Origin: Duganella sacchari
Lineage (GTDB): Bacteria; Pseudomonadota; Gammaproteobacteria; Burkholderiales; Burkholderiaceae_D
NCBI RefSeq assembly: GCF_900143065.1
Contig: NZ_FRCX01000009.1
Location: 124,001-188,000 of the forward strand
Reading direction: 5' to 3'
DNA length: 64,000 bases
How positions within the stretch are numbered: the first letter of the stretch is position 1; each line of letters starts with the position of its first letter. The notes beneath the pieces are model-generated. The model was given only the letters and a program-made list of their open reading frames with translations. It searched no databases and was not told where the DNA came from. The translations under genes and the position numbers were made by a program. Positions 23,235-30,303 of the stretch are shown piece by piece.

Positions 23235-24502
23235 ACCGCGGCCAGCGCCTGCTCCAGGTCTACGAGCAGGTCATCGCTGTGTTCAATGCCGATCGACAGG
23301 CGCACCGTATCCACCGTCACCCCGGCTTTCGCCAGCTCTTCTTCATTGAGCTGGCGGTGCGTGGTGGTGGCCGGATGACAGGCCAGCGATTTGGCGTCGC
23401 CGATATTGACCAGGCGCGTGAACAGCTTGAGCGCATCCTGGAAGCGCGTGCCGCCCTCGACGCCGCCTTCGACGCCAAAAGTCAGCAGGCCGGACGAGCG
23501 GCCGCCCAGGTACTTGAGCGCCAGCGGATAATCCTTGTGGTCTTCCAGGCCGGCGTAATTGACCCACTTCACCTTCGCGTGCTGGCCCAGGAACTGCGCC
23601 ACCTTGCGCGTGTTCTCGACGATGCGCTCCATGCGCAGCGCCAGCGTCTCGATGCCCTGCAAAATCAAAAAGGCATTGAACGGCGACAGCGCTGCGCCAG
23701 TATTCCGCAACGGCACCACGCGTGCGCGGCCGATATAAGCGGCAGGCCCCAGCGCGTCGGTGTAGACCACGCCGTGATAAGACACATCCGGCTCGTTGAG
23801 GCGCTTGAAGCGTTCTTTGTGCTGCGCCCACGGGAACTTGCCCGAATCGACGATGGCGCCGCCGATGGAATTGCCATGGCCGCCCAGGTACTTGGTCAGC
23901 GAGTGCACCACGATGTCGGCGCCGTGCTCGATGGGGCGCAGCAGATAAGGCGTGGCGACGGTGTTATCGACAATCAGCGGCACGCCGTGCTGGTGGGCGA
24001 TGGCGGCAATCGCGGCGATGTCGGTGATATTGCCGAGCGGGTTGCCAATCGATTCAATGAACACGGCCTTGGTGCGCTCGTCGATCAGTTTGGCGAAAGA
24101 TGCGGGATCGCGCGCATCGGCAAAGCGCGTGGTAATGCCGAACTGCGGCAGCGTGTGCGCGAACAAGTTGTAGGTGCCGCCATACAGCGTGGCGGCGGAG
24201 ACGATGTTGTCGCCCGCTTCGGCGATGGTCTGGATCGCATACGTGATGGCGGCCTGGCCGGATGCCAGCGCCAGCGCGGCAATGCCGCCTTCCAGCGCCG
24301 CAACGCGCTCTTCCAGCACGTTCTGCGTCGGGTTCATGATGCGGGTGTAGATGTTGCCCTGCACTTTAAGATCGAACAGGTCAGCGCCATGCTGGGTGTC
24401 GTCAAAGGCGTAAGCGACGGTCTGGTAAATGGGCACGGCGACGGCGCGCGTGGTCGGGTCCGGGCGGTAGCCGCCGTGGACGGCGATGGTTTCCAGTTTC
24501 AT
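23231..24502 (-). CDS. metY: O-acetylhomoserine aminocarboxypropyltransferase (sulfhydrylase)
   Basis: PLP-dependent Cys/Met metabolism enzyme of 423 residues that makes homocysteine from O-acetylhomoserine and sulfide. N-terminus ETIAVHGGYRPDPTTRAVAVPIYQT, RIMNPTQNVLEERVAALEGG, and PLP-lysine in HSLTKYLGGHGNSIGG are typical of MetY (the YxHGN-like insertion separates it from MetB/MetC). An in-frame upstream start exists, but the ATG at 24502 has an AAGGAGA SD and the family N-terminus. Cytosolic tetramer in the family. Confidence 0.93.
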   Translation of the reverse strand: MKLETIAVHGGYRPDPTTRAVAVPIYQTVAYAFDDTQHGADLFDLKVQGNIYTRIMNPTQNVLEERVAALEGGIAALALASGQAAITYAIQTIAEAGDNIVSAATLYGGTYNLFAHTLPQFGITTRFADARDPASFAKLIDERTKAVFIESIGNPLGNITDIAAIAAIAHQHGVPLIVDNTVATPYLLRPIEHGADIVVHSLTKYLGGHGNSIGGAIVDSGKFPWAQHKERFKRLNEPDVSYHGVVYTDALGPAAYIGRARVVPLRNTGAALSPFNAFLILQGIETLALRMERIVENTRKVAQFLGQHAKVKWVNYAGLEDHKDYPLALKYLGGRSSGLLTFGVEGGVEGGTRFQDALKLFTRLVNIGDAKSLACHPATTTHRQLNEEELAKAGVTVDTVRLSIGIEHSDDLLVDLEQALAAV

Positions 24503-24604
24503 GCTGTCTCCTTGGGTGGTGGACTTGGCAAAATAGCATGGAAGGCCATGGCGTGACCAAGAATGATTCCAAAAATGCAAATGCGCATTCCAGATAAGCT
24601 ATGC

Positions 24605-24631
24605 TGTCACAAAACGGAGCACTGGCACGTC
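24605..24631 (+). promoter_or_regulatory. ECF41-type promoter of the sigma factor gene
   Basis: TGTCACA at 24605-24611, exactly 16 nt, then CGTC at 24628-24631. This is the reported ECF41 consensus (TGTCACA-N16-CGTC) without mismatch. It implies autoregulation. The predicted transcription start falls within a few bases of the ATG at 24640. Confidence 0.85.
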
Positions 24632-24639
24632 TACGCTGC

Positions 24640-25515
24640 ATGATCACTGATACGACGACTTTTAACGGGCTGCGTCCGCGGCTATTCTCGATTGCCTACC
24701 GCATGCTGGGCGTTCGCGCCGATGCCGAGGACGTGGTGCAGGATGCATGGCTGCGCTGGCACGGCAGCGCGCAGGAAGCCGTGCAATCGGCGGAAGCGTG
24801 GCTGGTGACCATCACCACCCGGCTGGCCATCGACCGCCTGCGCGGCCGTCTTGCAGAACGTGAGTCCTATGTGGGCTGGTGGCTGCCCGAACCCATCGTC
24901 GAGCTGGACGAACACACGCCGGAAAGCCATGCGGAGCTGGCCAGCGAAGTGTCGATGGCATTTCTGTGGGTGCTCGAGCGTTTGTCACCCGAGGAGCGCG
25001 CAGCGTTTCTGATGCGGCAGGTGTTCGACCACGATTACGCCGATGTCGCGGCAGTGCTGGGCAAAAGCGAAGCGGCGTGCCGGCAGATGGTGCACCGCGC
25101 GCAGGAACGCGTGCAGCAGCAAAAGCCACGCTTCGATGTATCACGCGAGCAGCATCAGGCGCTGCTGGGCCGCTTCATCGCCGCCGCCCAGATCGGCGAC
25201 CGCGCGGCCATGAAAACCATGCTGACAGACGATGTACAGCTGGTGGCCGATGGCGGCGGCAAGGTCAACTCCTACCTGCACATCCTGCACGGCGCGGGAC
25301 GCGTGGCGGGATCGTTCTGGTCGCTGGAGCACCAGTATCCCCAACAGGTGGTGTACCGCCAGGCGCGCGTCAATGGTGGTCCAGGGCTGGTGCGCTATGT
25401 GAACGGCAAACTGGAGTCGGCGCAATCCCTCGTCATCGAGAACGACCGCATCGCCGCCGTGCTCATCGTGCGCAATCCCGACAAGCTGACGGGCGTGCCG
25501 CAAACTATTTTCTGA
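24640..25515 (+). CDS. ECF41-family RNA polymerase sigma factor with SnoaL-like C-terminal domain
   Basis: Alternative sigma factor of 291 residues. Region 2 (about 7-75: RPRLFSIAYRMLGVRADAEDVVQDAWLRW), WLPEP linker, region 4 (about 105-160: LSPEERAAFLMRQVFDHDY) and a SnoaL-like C-terminal extension with the ECF41 signatures DGGGK and NPDKL near the end. In this group the extension replaces a separate anti-sigma factor and modulates activity. A start at 24601 would lie inside the promoter, so I chose the ATG at 24640; that makes the mRNA leaderless or nearly so. The adjacent carboxymuconolactone decarboxylase carries the same promoter, the usual ECF41 target class. Confidence 0.93.
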   Translation: MITDTTTFNGLRPRLFSIAYRMLGVRADAEDVVQDAWLRWHGSAQEAVQSAEAWLVTITTRLAIDRLRGRLAERESYVGWWLPEPIVELDEHTPESHAELASEVSMAFLWVLERLSPEERAAFLMRQVFDHDYADVAAVLGKSEAACRQMVHRAQERVQQQKPRFDVSREQHQALLGRFIAAAQIGDRAAMKTMLTDDVQLVADGGGKVNSYLHILHGAGRVAGSFWSLEHQYPQQVVYRQARVNGGPGLVRYVNGKLESAQSLVIENDRIAAVLIVRNPDKLTGVPQTIF

Positions 25516-25519
25516 ACGC

Positions 25520-25546
25520 TGTCACAAGCTGCGAAGCTGGCCCGTC
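25520..25546 (+). promoter_or_regulatory. ECF41-type promoter of the carboxymuconolactone decarboxylase gene
   Basis: TGTCACA at 25520-25526, 16 nt, CGTC at 25543-25546; same elements and spacing as upstream of the sigma factor gene. It starts 5 bp after the sigma factor stop codon, 57 bp before the target ATG. Confidence 0.85.
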
Positions 25547-25602
25547 TTACAGGGTATGGAGCGCGCGCGGTGCGCCCTCCCCTTACTCTGAAAGGCATCA
25601 CC

Positions 25603-26070
25603 ATGAACCAAGCACGCATCCCTTTCTTCAAACTCGCACCGGCCAATATGCAGGCCATGATTGCGTTGTCCGGCACCGTCAAGAAAAGCTCGCTGGGCCC
25701 GCGCCTGGTGGAACTGATCAACCTGCGCATCTCGCAGATCAACGGCTGCGGCGTGTGCGTCGACATGCACTGGCGTGACCTCATCAAACAGGAAGTGGAA
25801 CCACGCCACCTGAATGCCATCGCCGGCTGGCGCGAGGCGCCGGCATCGTTCTTCAGCGAACGCGAGCGCGCCGCGCTGAACTGGGCCGAAGCGGTGAATG
25901 CCCTGCCCCACAAACATCCTGGCGACGCTGATTTCGATTTACTGAAAAGCCATTTCAGCGACAACGAAATCGCCGAAATGAGCTACGCAATTGCGGTGAT
26001 CCGCGGTTGGAACGTGATCAACGCCAGCCTGCACAACCAGATCCCGGAAGTGCCACCGCCAGGGATGTAA
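25603..26070 (+). CDS. Carboxymuconolactone decarboxylase-family (AhpD-like) protein
   Basis: 155 residues; alkylhydroperoxidase D-like all-helical fold with the redox motif CGVCVDMHW (CxxC followed by His) near residues 47-55. Members linked to ECF41 sigma factors are presumed to act in oxidative or electrophile stress, but substrates are not established. Start at 25603 (MNQARIPF) chosen over an upstream ATG because it lies beyond the predicted transcription start and matches family length. Expected to be controlled by the preceding sigma factor. Confidence 0.9.
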   Translation: MNQARIPFFKLAPANMQAMIALSGTVKKSSLGPRLVELINLRISQINGCGVCVDMHWRDLIKQEVEPRHLNAIAGWREAPASFFSERERAALNWAEAVNALPHKHPGDADFDLLKSHFSDNEIAEMSYAIAVIRGWNVINASLHNQIPEVPPPGM

Positions 26071-26613
26071 TCATTTAACCGCTGTGCTCAGCTTTACACG
26101 CTCGAATCCGGCAAGAGGCGGGAGTTCATTGACCGCCTCTGTCTGATCCTCCAGGCCGACAACATGGCGATACAGCACATACTTCGCGTCCGTTTCGCCA
26201 TAGCCGAATGTGGCGGAAACCACCATCACCTGCGAGGCCGAAAGGTATAGCCATATCGGCCTGCTCTTTTCGGCAAAATCCAAACGCTTCAAACCAGCGC
26301 CTATCGAAGGGTACGAGACGACAAAACCCTGCAACGCGTTTGCGGTAAATTCACCCGACACAATCAACACGCGCTGGCTTTTCCCCACGCACTGCACCAG
26401 AACCGACTCGCCTCGGGACTGCTCTGCCGTTTCAAAAAATGGCACACGCTGGCGGCCTTGCCGGAGATAGTAGACGTAGGTCGAAGCAAGTCTTGCTTCG
26501 CGAATTATCTCTACACGCTGCCGCGATTTCGCACCAACATCGCAGGCGCTAACCATTTCGGCAGCGCATGTGCCGCTGACTATCCATGAGCAAAGCAATA
26601 TGGCGGTTCTCAT
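26071..26613 (-). CDS. Secreted protein of unknown function, putative immunity protein
   Basis: 180 residues with a signal peptide (TAILLCSWIVSGTCAA) and a beta-rich mature part containing two Cys (SACDVG, VQCVGK). No family recognised. Its ATG overlaps the stop of the lytic transglycosylase gene by 4 bp, so the two are co-translated. Third gene of a PAAR / transglycosylase / secreted-protein cassette; a periplasmic location fits an immunity protein against a peptidoglycan-cutting toxin. That role is inferred only from context. GC content looks lower than in flanking genes. Confidence 0.6.
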   Translation of the reverse strand: MRTAILLCSWIVSGTCAAEMVSACDVGAKSRQRVEIIREARLASTYVYYLRQGRQRVPFFETAEQSRGESVLVQCVGKSQRVLIVSGEFTANALQGFVVSYPSIGAGLKRLDFAEKSRPIWLYLSASQVMVVSATFGYGETDAKYVLYRHVVGLEDQTEAVNELPPLAGFERVKLSTAVK

Positions 26614-27185
26614 TTGACCATGTCCCTTAATATCTGCATAGTGTCAGGATGACTCGACAGCTTATCGGCCGCCGCTTTGATTCTGCGATAGTAAATGCCG
26701 TTTCGGATACCCCGATAATCCTTGTATGCTTCTTCGATCGCTACTTGGGCAGTCGCTGTCGGCCGTTTGTCGATCAGCGCTTGTAGATAAGCGGTACCGG
26801 TCTGGATATTAAGCGCTTCATTCAACATATCCAGACTGTCGTGGAAGGCGTCGGCTTCGCGGTATAGGTCCGATTCTGGCCGCCGCATAGCACGCGGCTT
26901 GGCCAGATTATTGAGACGTGCAAGCTCGCGAACTGGCGCCCTAAGCAGCTGCATGAGTCCTCGTGCAGAACTTCCCTGCGCATTCGCATTCTTATCGAAC
27001 CGCGACTCCATATAAATCTGGCAGATGATGGTATCGGTGTCTAGCGTGGATCGGTTGTTGGCAATGACCAGTGCCCGGATTTCACGCAGACGCCCTGATT
27101 CATCAACTTTGACCTCCGCAGGACGCGTATCGGAGATGGGGGTCAGCCTTGCCACCTGCATTTTCACCGCCGTCCGTGAATTCAT
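26610..27185 (-). CDS. Lytic transglycosylase (SLT)-domain protein, putative T6SS effector
   Basis: 191 residues, no signal peptide. The SLT-type core is visible: IICQIYMESRFDKNANAQGSSARGLMQL (family pattern; catalytic Glu in MESRF and the G-L-M-Q-L motif). Such enzymes cleave the MurNAc-GlcNAc bond. Absence of a leader together with a PAAR gene 2 bp upstream suggests export on a type VI secretion spike rather than by Sec. An alternative start 63 bp upstream overlaps the PAAR gene; the ATG at 27185 directly follows its stop. Confidence 0.7.
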   Translation of the reverse strand: MNSRTAVKMQVARLTPISDTRPAEVKVDESGRLREIRALVIANNRSTLDTDTIICQIYMESRFDKNANAQGSSARGLMQLLRAPVRELARLNNLAKPRAMRRPESDLYREADAFHDSLDMLNEALNIQTGTAYLQALIDKRPTATAQVAIEEAYKDYRGIRNGIYYRRIKAAADKLSSHPDTMQILRDMVK

Positions 27186-27186
27186 A

Positions 27187-27747
27187 TTAGCGATCCCAGA
27201 GCGGATTAACCGGAGCAACTTCAGGTGCATAAACGCGTAAGATCGCATCGACCATACGGACCGAAGCTATCCTTGTCGTCCTGCCGGCACCATCCGTTTT
27301 TCCATTCAAAAACAGGCCATCTGTCAGTTCAATGGAGTATGGCCAACCTATCGCCGGGCTTCCACTCTGCTCATCAATGATCAGGAAGTCGAGGTCATAG
27401 CCGGAGTCAGACGCTGCGCCTATAGTGTCTTCGTTTGAGAGGCCAGTTTCGGCTGCTACCTCCGCTATCACTTGGCTGCGCAAGGTCTGGCAGGGAATGA
27501 GGCGTGGCGACGGGCTGCAGCCACAAAAACACAGATCCCCTTCCAACGCGACTTGTTGGCCATTCCATGTTTCAGGAATACGGGGTCCCACACAAAGAAT
27601 CTTTCCTGTCGTTTTGCAAGCAGGACAAAAGATCAGATCGTTTTCAAGCGCAATAGCAATGCCATTGATGGCGCCTTGACTACTCGCAGAAATGACTTTC
27701 CCTCCAGCAGAAGTTGAGGCGCCTAACGTGATTGTGTATCGTTGCAT
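27187..27747 (-). CDS. PAAR-domain protein
   Basis: 186 residues. The N-terminal part (MQRYTITLGASTSAGGKVISAS, NDLIFCPACKTTGKILCVGP, VALEGDLCFCGCSP) follows the PAAR pattern of a conical tip with Cys/His zinc ligands that caps the VgrG spike of T6SS. The C-terminal about 80 residues are an extension with a transthyretin-like beta pattern (IGWPYSIEL, GKTDGAGRT). Chosen start is the internal ATG at 27747; an upstream start at 27789 adds a non-family tail. First gene of the three-gene cassette; no hcp or vgrG is in the window. Confidence 0.75.
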   Translation of the reverse strand: MQRYTITLGASTSAGGKVISASSQGAINGIAIALENDLIFCPACKTTGKILCVGPRIPETWNGQQVALEGDLCFCGCSPSPRLIPCQTLRSQVIAEVAAETGLSNEDTIGAASDSGYDLDFLIIDEQSGSPAIGWPYSIELTDGLFLNGKTDGAGRTTRIASVRMVDAILRVYAPEVAPVNPLWDR

Positions 27748-27871
27748 GCCCCCTCCCATACACTGGTTTCCAAACGCACTAAATAACAATTATTGCGCTT
27801 CGACTACGAAATGGTTTGCGATGAAGCAATAATCCAGCGAGAGGTCACTAAATAATCCGTTCTGGAAAAAC

Positions 27872-27905
27872 AAAAGGCCTCGGTGCTAACGCGCCGAGGC
27901 CTTTT
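27872..27905 (-). terminator. Bidirectional-looking terminator after tmRNA
   Basis: AAAAGGCCTCGG / CCGAGGCCTTTT, a 12-bp stem with a 10-nt loop, 16 nt beyond the tmRNA 3' end. On the minus strand the stem ends in TTTTG, adequate for intrinsic termination. Confidence 0.8.
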
Positions 27906-27920
27906 CTTCTTGCATCCGGA

Positions 27921-28280
27921 TGGTGGAGACGGCGGGAATCGAACCCGCGTCCGCAAGCACTCCACAGACAGTTCTACATACTTAGCACTATCATTTAATT
28001 TAACCGGTATGGCACGGATGTGCACGTTACATACAAGCGATTCACCTTAGATTTAGCGCTGCTTCAAGTGACCCGTTACAGCGCGATTCCCTGTAAATGA
28101 CTCCTTGACTTTTAACGGTCCGCCCCAGGGAAGAAGCGTTTAGGAGCTAACAGCCCTTAGGCTGCCAGTGCGTACGAGTTATCGTTTGCAGTTATTGATT
28201 TCTGGGTGTATTTACGAGGTAACCAGGCCTCGGTATGCCCTGCTCTGCTTTGCAACCCACGTCGAAGCCAGGTCGTCCCC
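27921..28280 (-). ncRNA. ssrA: Transfer-messenger RNA
   Basis: One-piece tmRNA of about 360 nt. The 3' end is tRNA-like (GGTTCGATTCCCGCC arm, then GTCTCCACCA) and pairs with the 5' GGGGACGACC. The tag reading frame is at 28157-28189 and encodes ANDNSYALAA followed by TAA; the resume codon is GCA. The molecule rescues stalled ribosomes and marks the aborted peptide for proteolysis. Its 3' end is a common integration target, and a low-GC cassette lies just beyond it, though no integrase or att repeat is seen. Confidence 0.95.
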
Positions 28281-28450
28281 ACAGACTTCGTATTCTACCG
28301 TAATTTGCCGCCCCCCGCCATGCACGTCAAACGCCCGTCATATTCGGCCGTTATGATGGCTGCAGTTCTCACATAGAACGACCATTTAGCGCCCCGTGTG
28401 GGCGGCTCTACCGGCGCCGGCGGTCGGGAAATATACCGGCACCAATTACC

Positions 28451-28834
28451 TTAGATGGTCTTGATCAGCAACGCAGCCATGCCTAGCATGCTGGTGAGCA
28501 TGAGACCTACCAGCCAGCGGAACTGGGCATCGTTACGGTTGCGCAGTTCATCGATTTTGGCTTCGATGAGCCTGAAATTATCGTGAGTCTCCTTACGCAG
28601 CTCATCAATGCGTTCGTTGCCTTCTTTGCGCAACTGATCAATCCGCTCATACGTTTCTATACGCAACGCATCGATACGGGCATTAACTTCGCGGAAATTC
28701 CCGTCAATGTTGCGAAAGTTGGCATCAACGTTACGAAAGTTCGCGTCTACTTCCCGGAAGTCGGCTCTGACCTCCTGGAAGCGGACATTCATTTCTGTCC
28801 TGAGCGTATCGTTGGCGTTGTCCATGGGCTTCAT
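28451..28834 (-). CDS. Coiled-coil protein with C-terminal membrane anchor
   Basis: 127 residues from the ATG at 28834 (a second ATG follows 9 bp later; an upstream one at 28879 is less likely). Residues about 15-95 are nearly perfect seven-residue repeats (FREVDAN, FRNVDAN, FRNIDGN, FREVNAR, then IDxLR-type units), forecasting a long coiled coil, and the last 20 residues form one transmembrane helix (WLVGLMLTSMLGMAALLI). Resembles small DUF1640/XhlA-like proteins in plan only. Function unknown. Located upstream of tmRNA in the same direction, probably separate. Confidence 0.65.
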   Translation of the reverse strand: MKPMDNANDTLRTEMNVRFQEVRADFREVDANFRNVDANFRNIDGNFREVNARIDALRIETYERIDQLRKEGNERIDELRKETHDNFRLIEAKIDELRNRNDAQFRWLVGLMLTSMLGMAALLIKTI

Positions 28835-28986
28835 CCTCGTGTGCACGATTACGGTTGTCAAGCTGAGCTGGTATGACACAAACGTGCGGCCTGTTGTTGC
28901 GGCGCAGCACGCGCTACAGGATTTGTGAATTTATCGCTAACAACGTATTAAAATGACAGTGTCATCATTCCAGCTTCCACCACGCC

Positions 28987-29631
28987 ATGCCTGATGCCGC
29001 CGTCCAAACTGTCCCCGGCCCCAAGAAACGCGGACGCCCGCAAAAGGGTGAAGGCGGCGGCCTGCGCGCGGAACTCATCGAGAAGTCTGCGCAGCTGTTC
29101 CGCACCAAGGGCTATGACAACACCACCGTGCGCGATATCGCAGCGGCCACCGGCATCCAGGCCGGCAGCTGGTTTTATCACTTCAAGACCAAGCAGGAAA
29201 TCCTGGCCGCCATCATGGAGCAAGGCATGCAGCGTTCGCTGGCGCAGATCGAGGAGATCGCCGCCCAGCAGCTGCCGCCGGGCGCCATGCTGCAGCGTTT
29301 GGTGGAGACGCATCTGCACACGTTGCTGGCGCCCGATCACCATTTCATCGCGGTGCTGCTGTATGAATGGCGCTCGCTGGACGAGGCCTCACGCGCGCGC
29401 ATTGTCGCGCTCAAGGATCAGTACGAGGCGGTATGGGACCGCGCCATCGCAGCCCTGCATCATTCAGGCGACTGGAGCACGCCGTCGCAGTTCGACCGCC
29501 TGCTGATTTTCGGCGCGCTGAACTGGACCGTGCAATGGTACAAGCCGGGCAATGGCGCCGACGTCCAGGAGCTGGCGCGCCAGGCCATGCGTTTCATCCT
29601 GCGCACGCCTGCCGTAGTTGAGGCACAATAG
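28987..29631 (+). CDS. TetR-family transcriptional regulator
   Basis: 214 residues. A Lys/Arg-rich N-terminal tail (GPKKRGRPQKG) precedes the TetR helix-turn-helix at about 30-75 (AQLFRTKGYDNTTVRDIAAATGIQAGSWFYHF, family pattern). The C-terminal ligand domain is all-helical. Followed by a small monooxygenase gene 27 bp downstream in the same direction, so it may regulate a small quinone or aromatic-compound response, but no ligand can be named. Confidence 0.92.
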   Translation: MPDAAVQTVPGPKKRGRPQKGEGGGLRAELIEKSAQLFRTKGYDNTTVRDIAAATGIQAGSWFYHFKTKQEILAAIMEQGMQRSLAQIEEIAAQQLPPGAMLQRLVETHLHTLLAPDHHFIAVLLYEWRSLDEASRARIVALKDQYEAVWDRAIAALHHSGDWSTPSQFDRLLIFGALNWTVQWYKPGNGADVQELARQAMRFILRTPAVVEAQ

Positions 29632-29658
29632 CACCATACTTCACTGCCAGGAACGTTT

Positions 29659-29958
29659 ATGATTTACGAAGTCGCCGAGCTCTACATCAAGTCCGACGCC
29701 CACGACGCCTTCCAGGCCGCCGTGCGCGAAGCAGTGCCGATTTTCGAGGCGGCCACCGGTTGCCTGTCGATGCGTCTCGACCGCAATATTGAAGTGCCGG
29801 ACACGTACCATCTGGTGATCGGCTGGGACACACTGGAAAATCATACGGTCGATTTTCGCGGCAGCGCCGGTTTTCAGGCCTGGCGCGGGCTGGTGGGCAG
29901 CCACTTTGCCCTGCCGCCGAAAGTGGAGCATTTCGCAACCGTGGTGGCGGGTTTTTAA
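29659..29958 (+). CDS. Antibiotic biosynthesis monooxygenase (ABM)-domain protein
   Basis: 99-residue ferredoxin-like dimeric alpha-beta barrel protein. IYEVAELYIK, FEAATGCLSMRLDRNIEVPDTYHLVIGWDTLENHTVDF and the terminal beta strand fit the ABM/DUF family that includes YgiN-type quinol monooxygenases. No catalytic residues are diagnostic in the family. It probably shares a transcript with the TetR gene. Confidence 0.82.
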   Translation: MIYEVAELYIKSDAHDAFQAAVREAVPIFEAATGCLSMRLDRNIEVPDTYHLVIGWDTLENHTVDFRGSAGFQAWRGLVGSHFALPPKVEHFATVVAGF

Positions 29959-29997
29959 GCGCCGCCGCGCACTAATGAGTCTCAACAGGAGGCCATC

Positions 29998-30300
29998 ATG
30001 AGCCGCACCATCCATCGCAATTTCGAGCAGGTCGCGGACGCCGAGAGCGCCCGCAGCGCCCTGCTGTCCAGCGGTTTTCCGCAGTCCAGCGTCAAGCTGA
30101 CCAAGCACACCACGCCGGCGCCCAATGTGGCCACCAGCACGGTCGGCAATCTGCTCGACTCCCTGACGCCGGGCGGGCCGGCCGCCGCCGCTGCCGCGCG
30201 CCAGCGCAGTGGCGCCATGCTGACCGTCGATATCTACGATGACGACGATCAGGACAAGGCCGACTCCATCATGGGCGGCTACGGCGCCAAAGACACTTAA
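29998..30300 (+). CDS. Small stress-protein-like hypothetical
   Basis: 100 residues, soluble. SD AGGAGG lies 6 nt before the ATG. The first 45 residues (HRNFEQVADAESARSALLSSGFPQSSVKL) look like the YflT/general-stress-protein fold in which an ASAxxALxxxGFP helix-turn is followed by a strand. An Ala-rich segment and an acidic strand (VDIYDDDDQDKAD) follow. No named function; often such proteins accompany dehydration or osmotic stress genes in Burkholderiales. Confidence 0.6.
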   Translation: MSRTIHRNFEQVADAESARSALLSSGFPQSSVKLTKHTTPAPNVATSTVGNLLDSLTPGGPAAAAAARQRSGAMLTVDIYDDDDQDKADSIMGGYGAKDT

Positions 30301-30303
30301 GTC

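Noticed and set aside
26071..27921. An ssrA-integrated island with integrase
   Set aside because: The gene content fits a small acquired cassette, but I found no integrase and no second copy of the ssrA 3' end within the window.
27921..28280. A tRNA gene suggested by the GGTTCGATTCCCGCC arm
   Set aside because: The 5' part and the tag frame show that the arm belongs to tmRNA; no separate cloverleaf exists.
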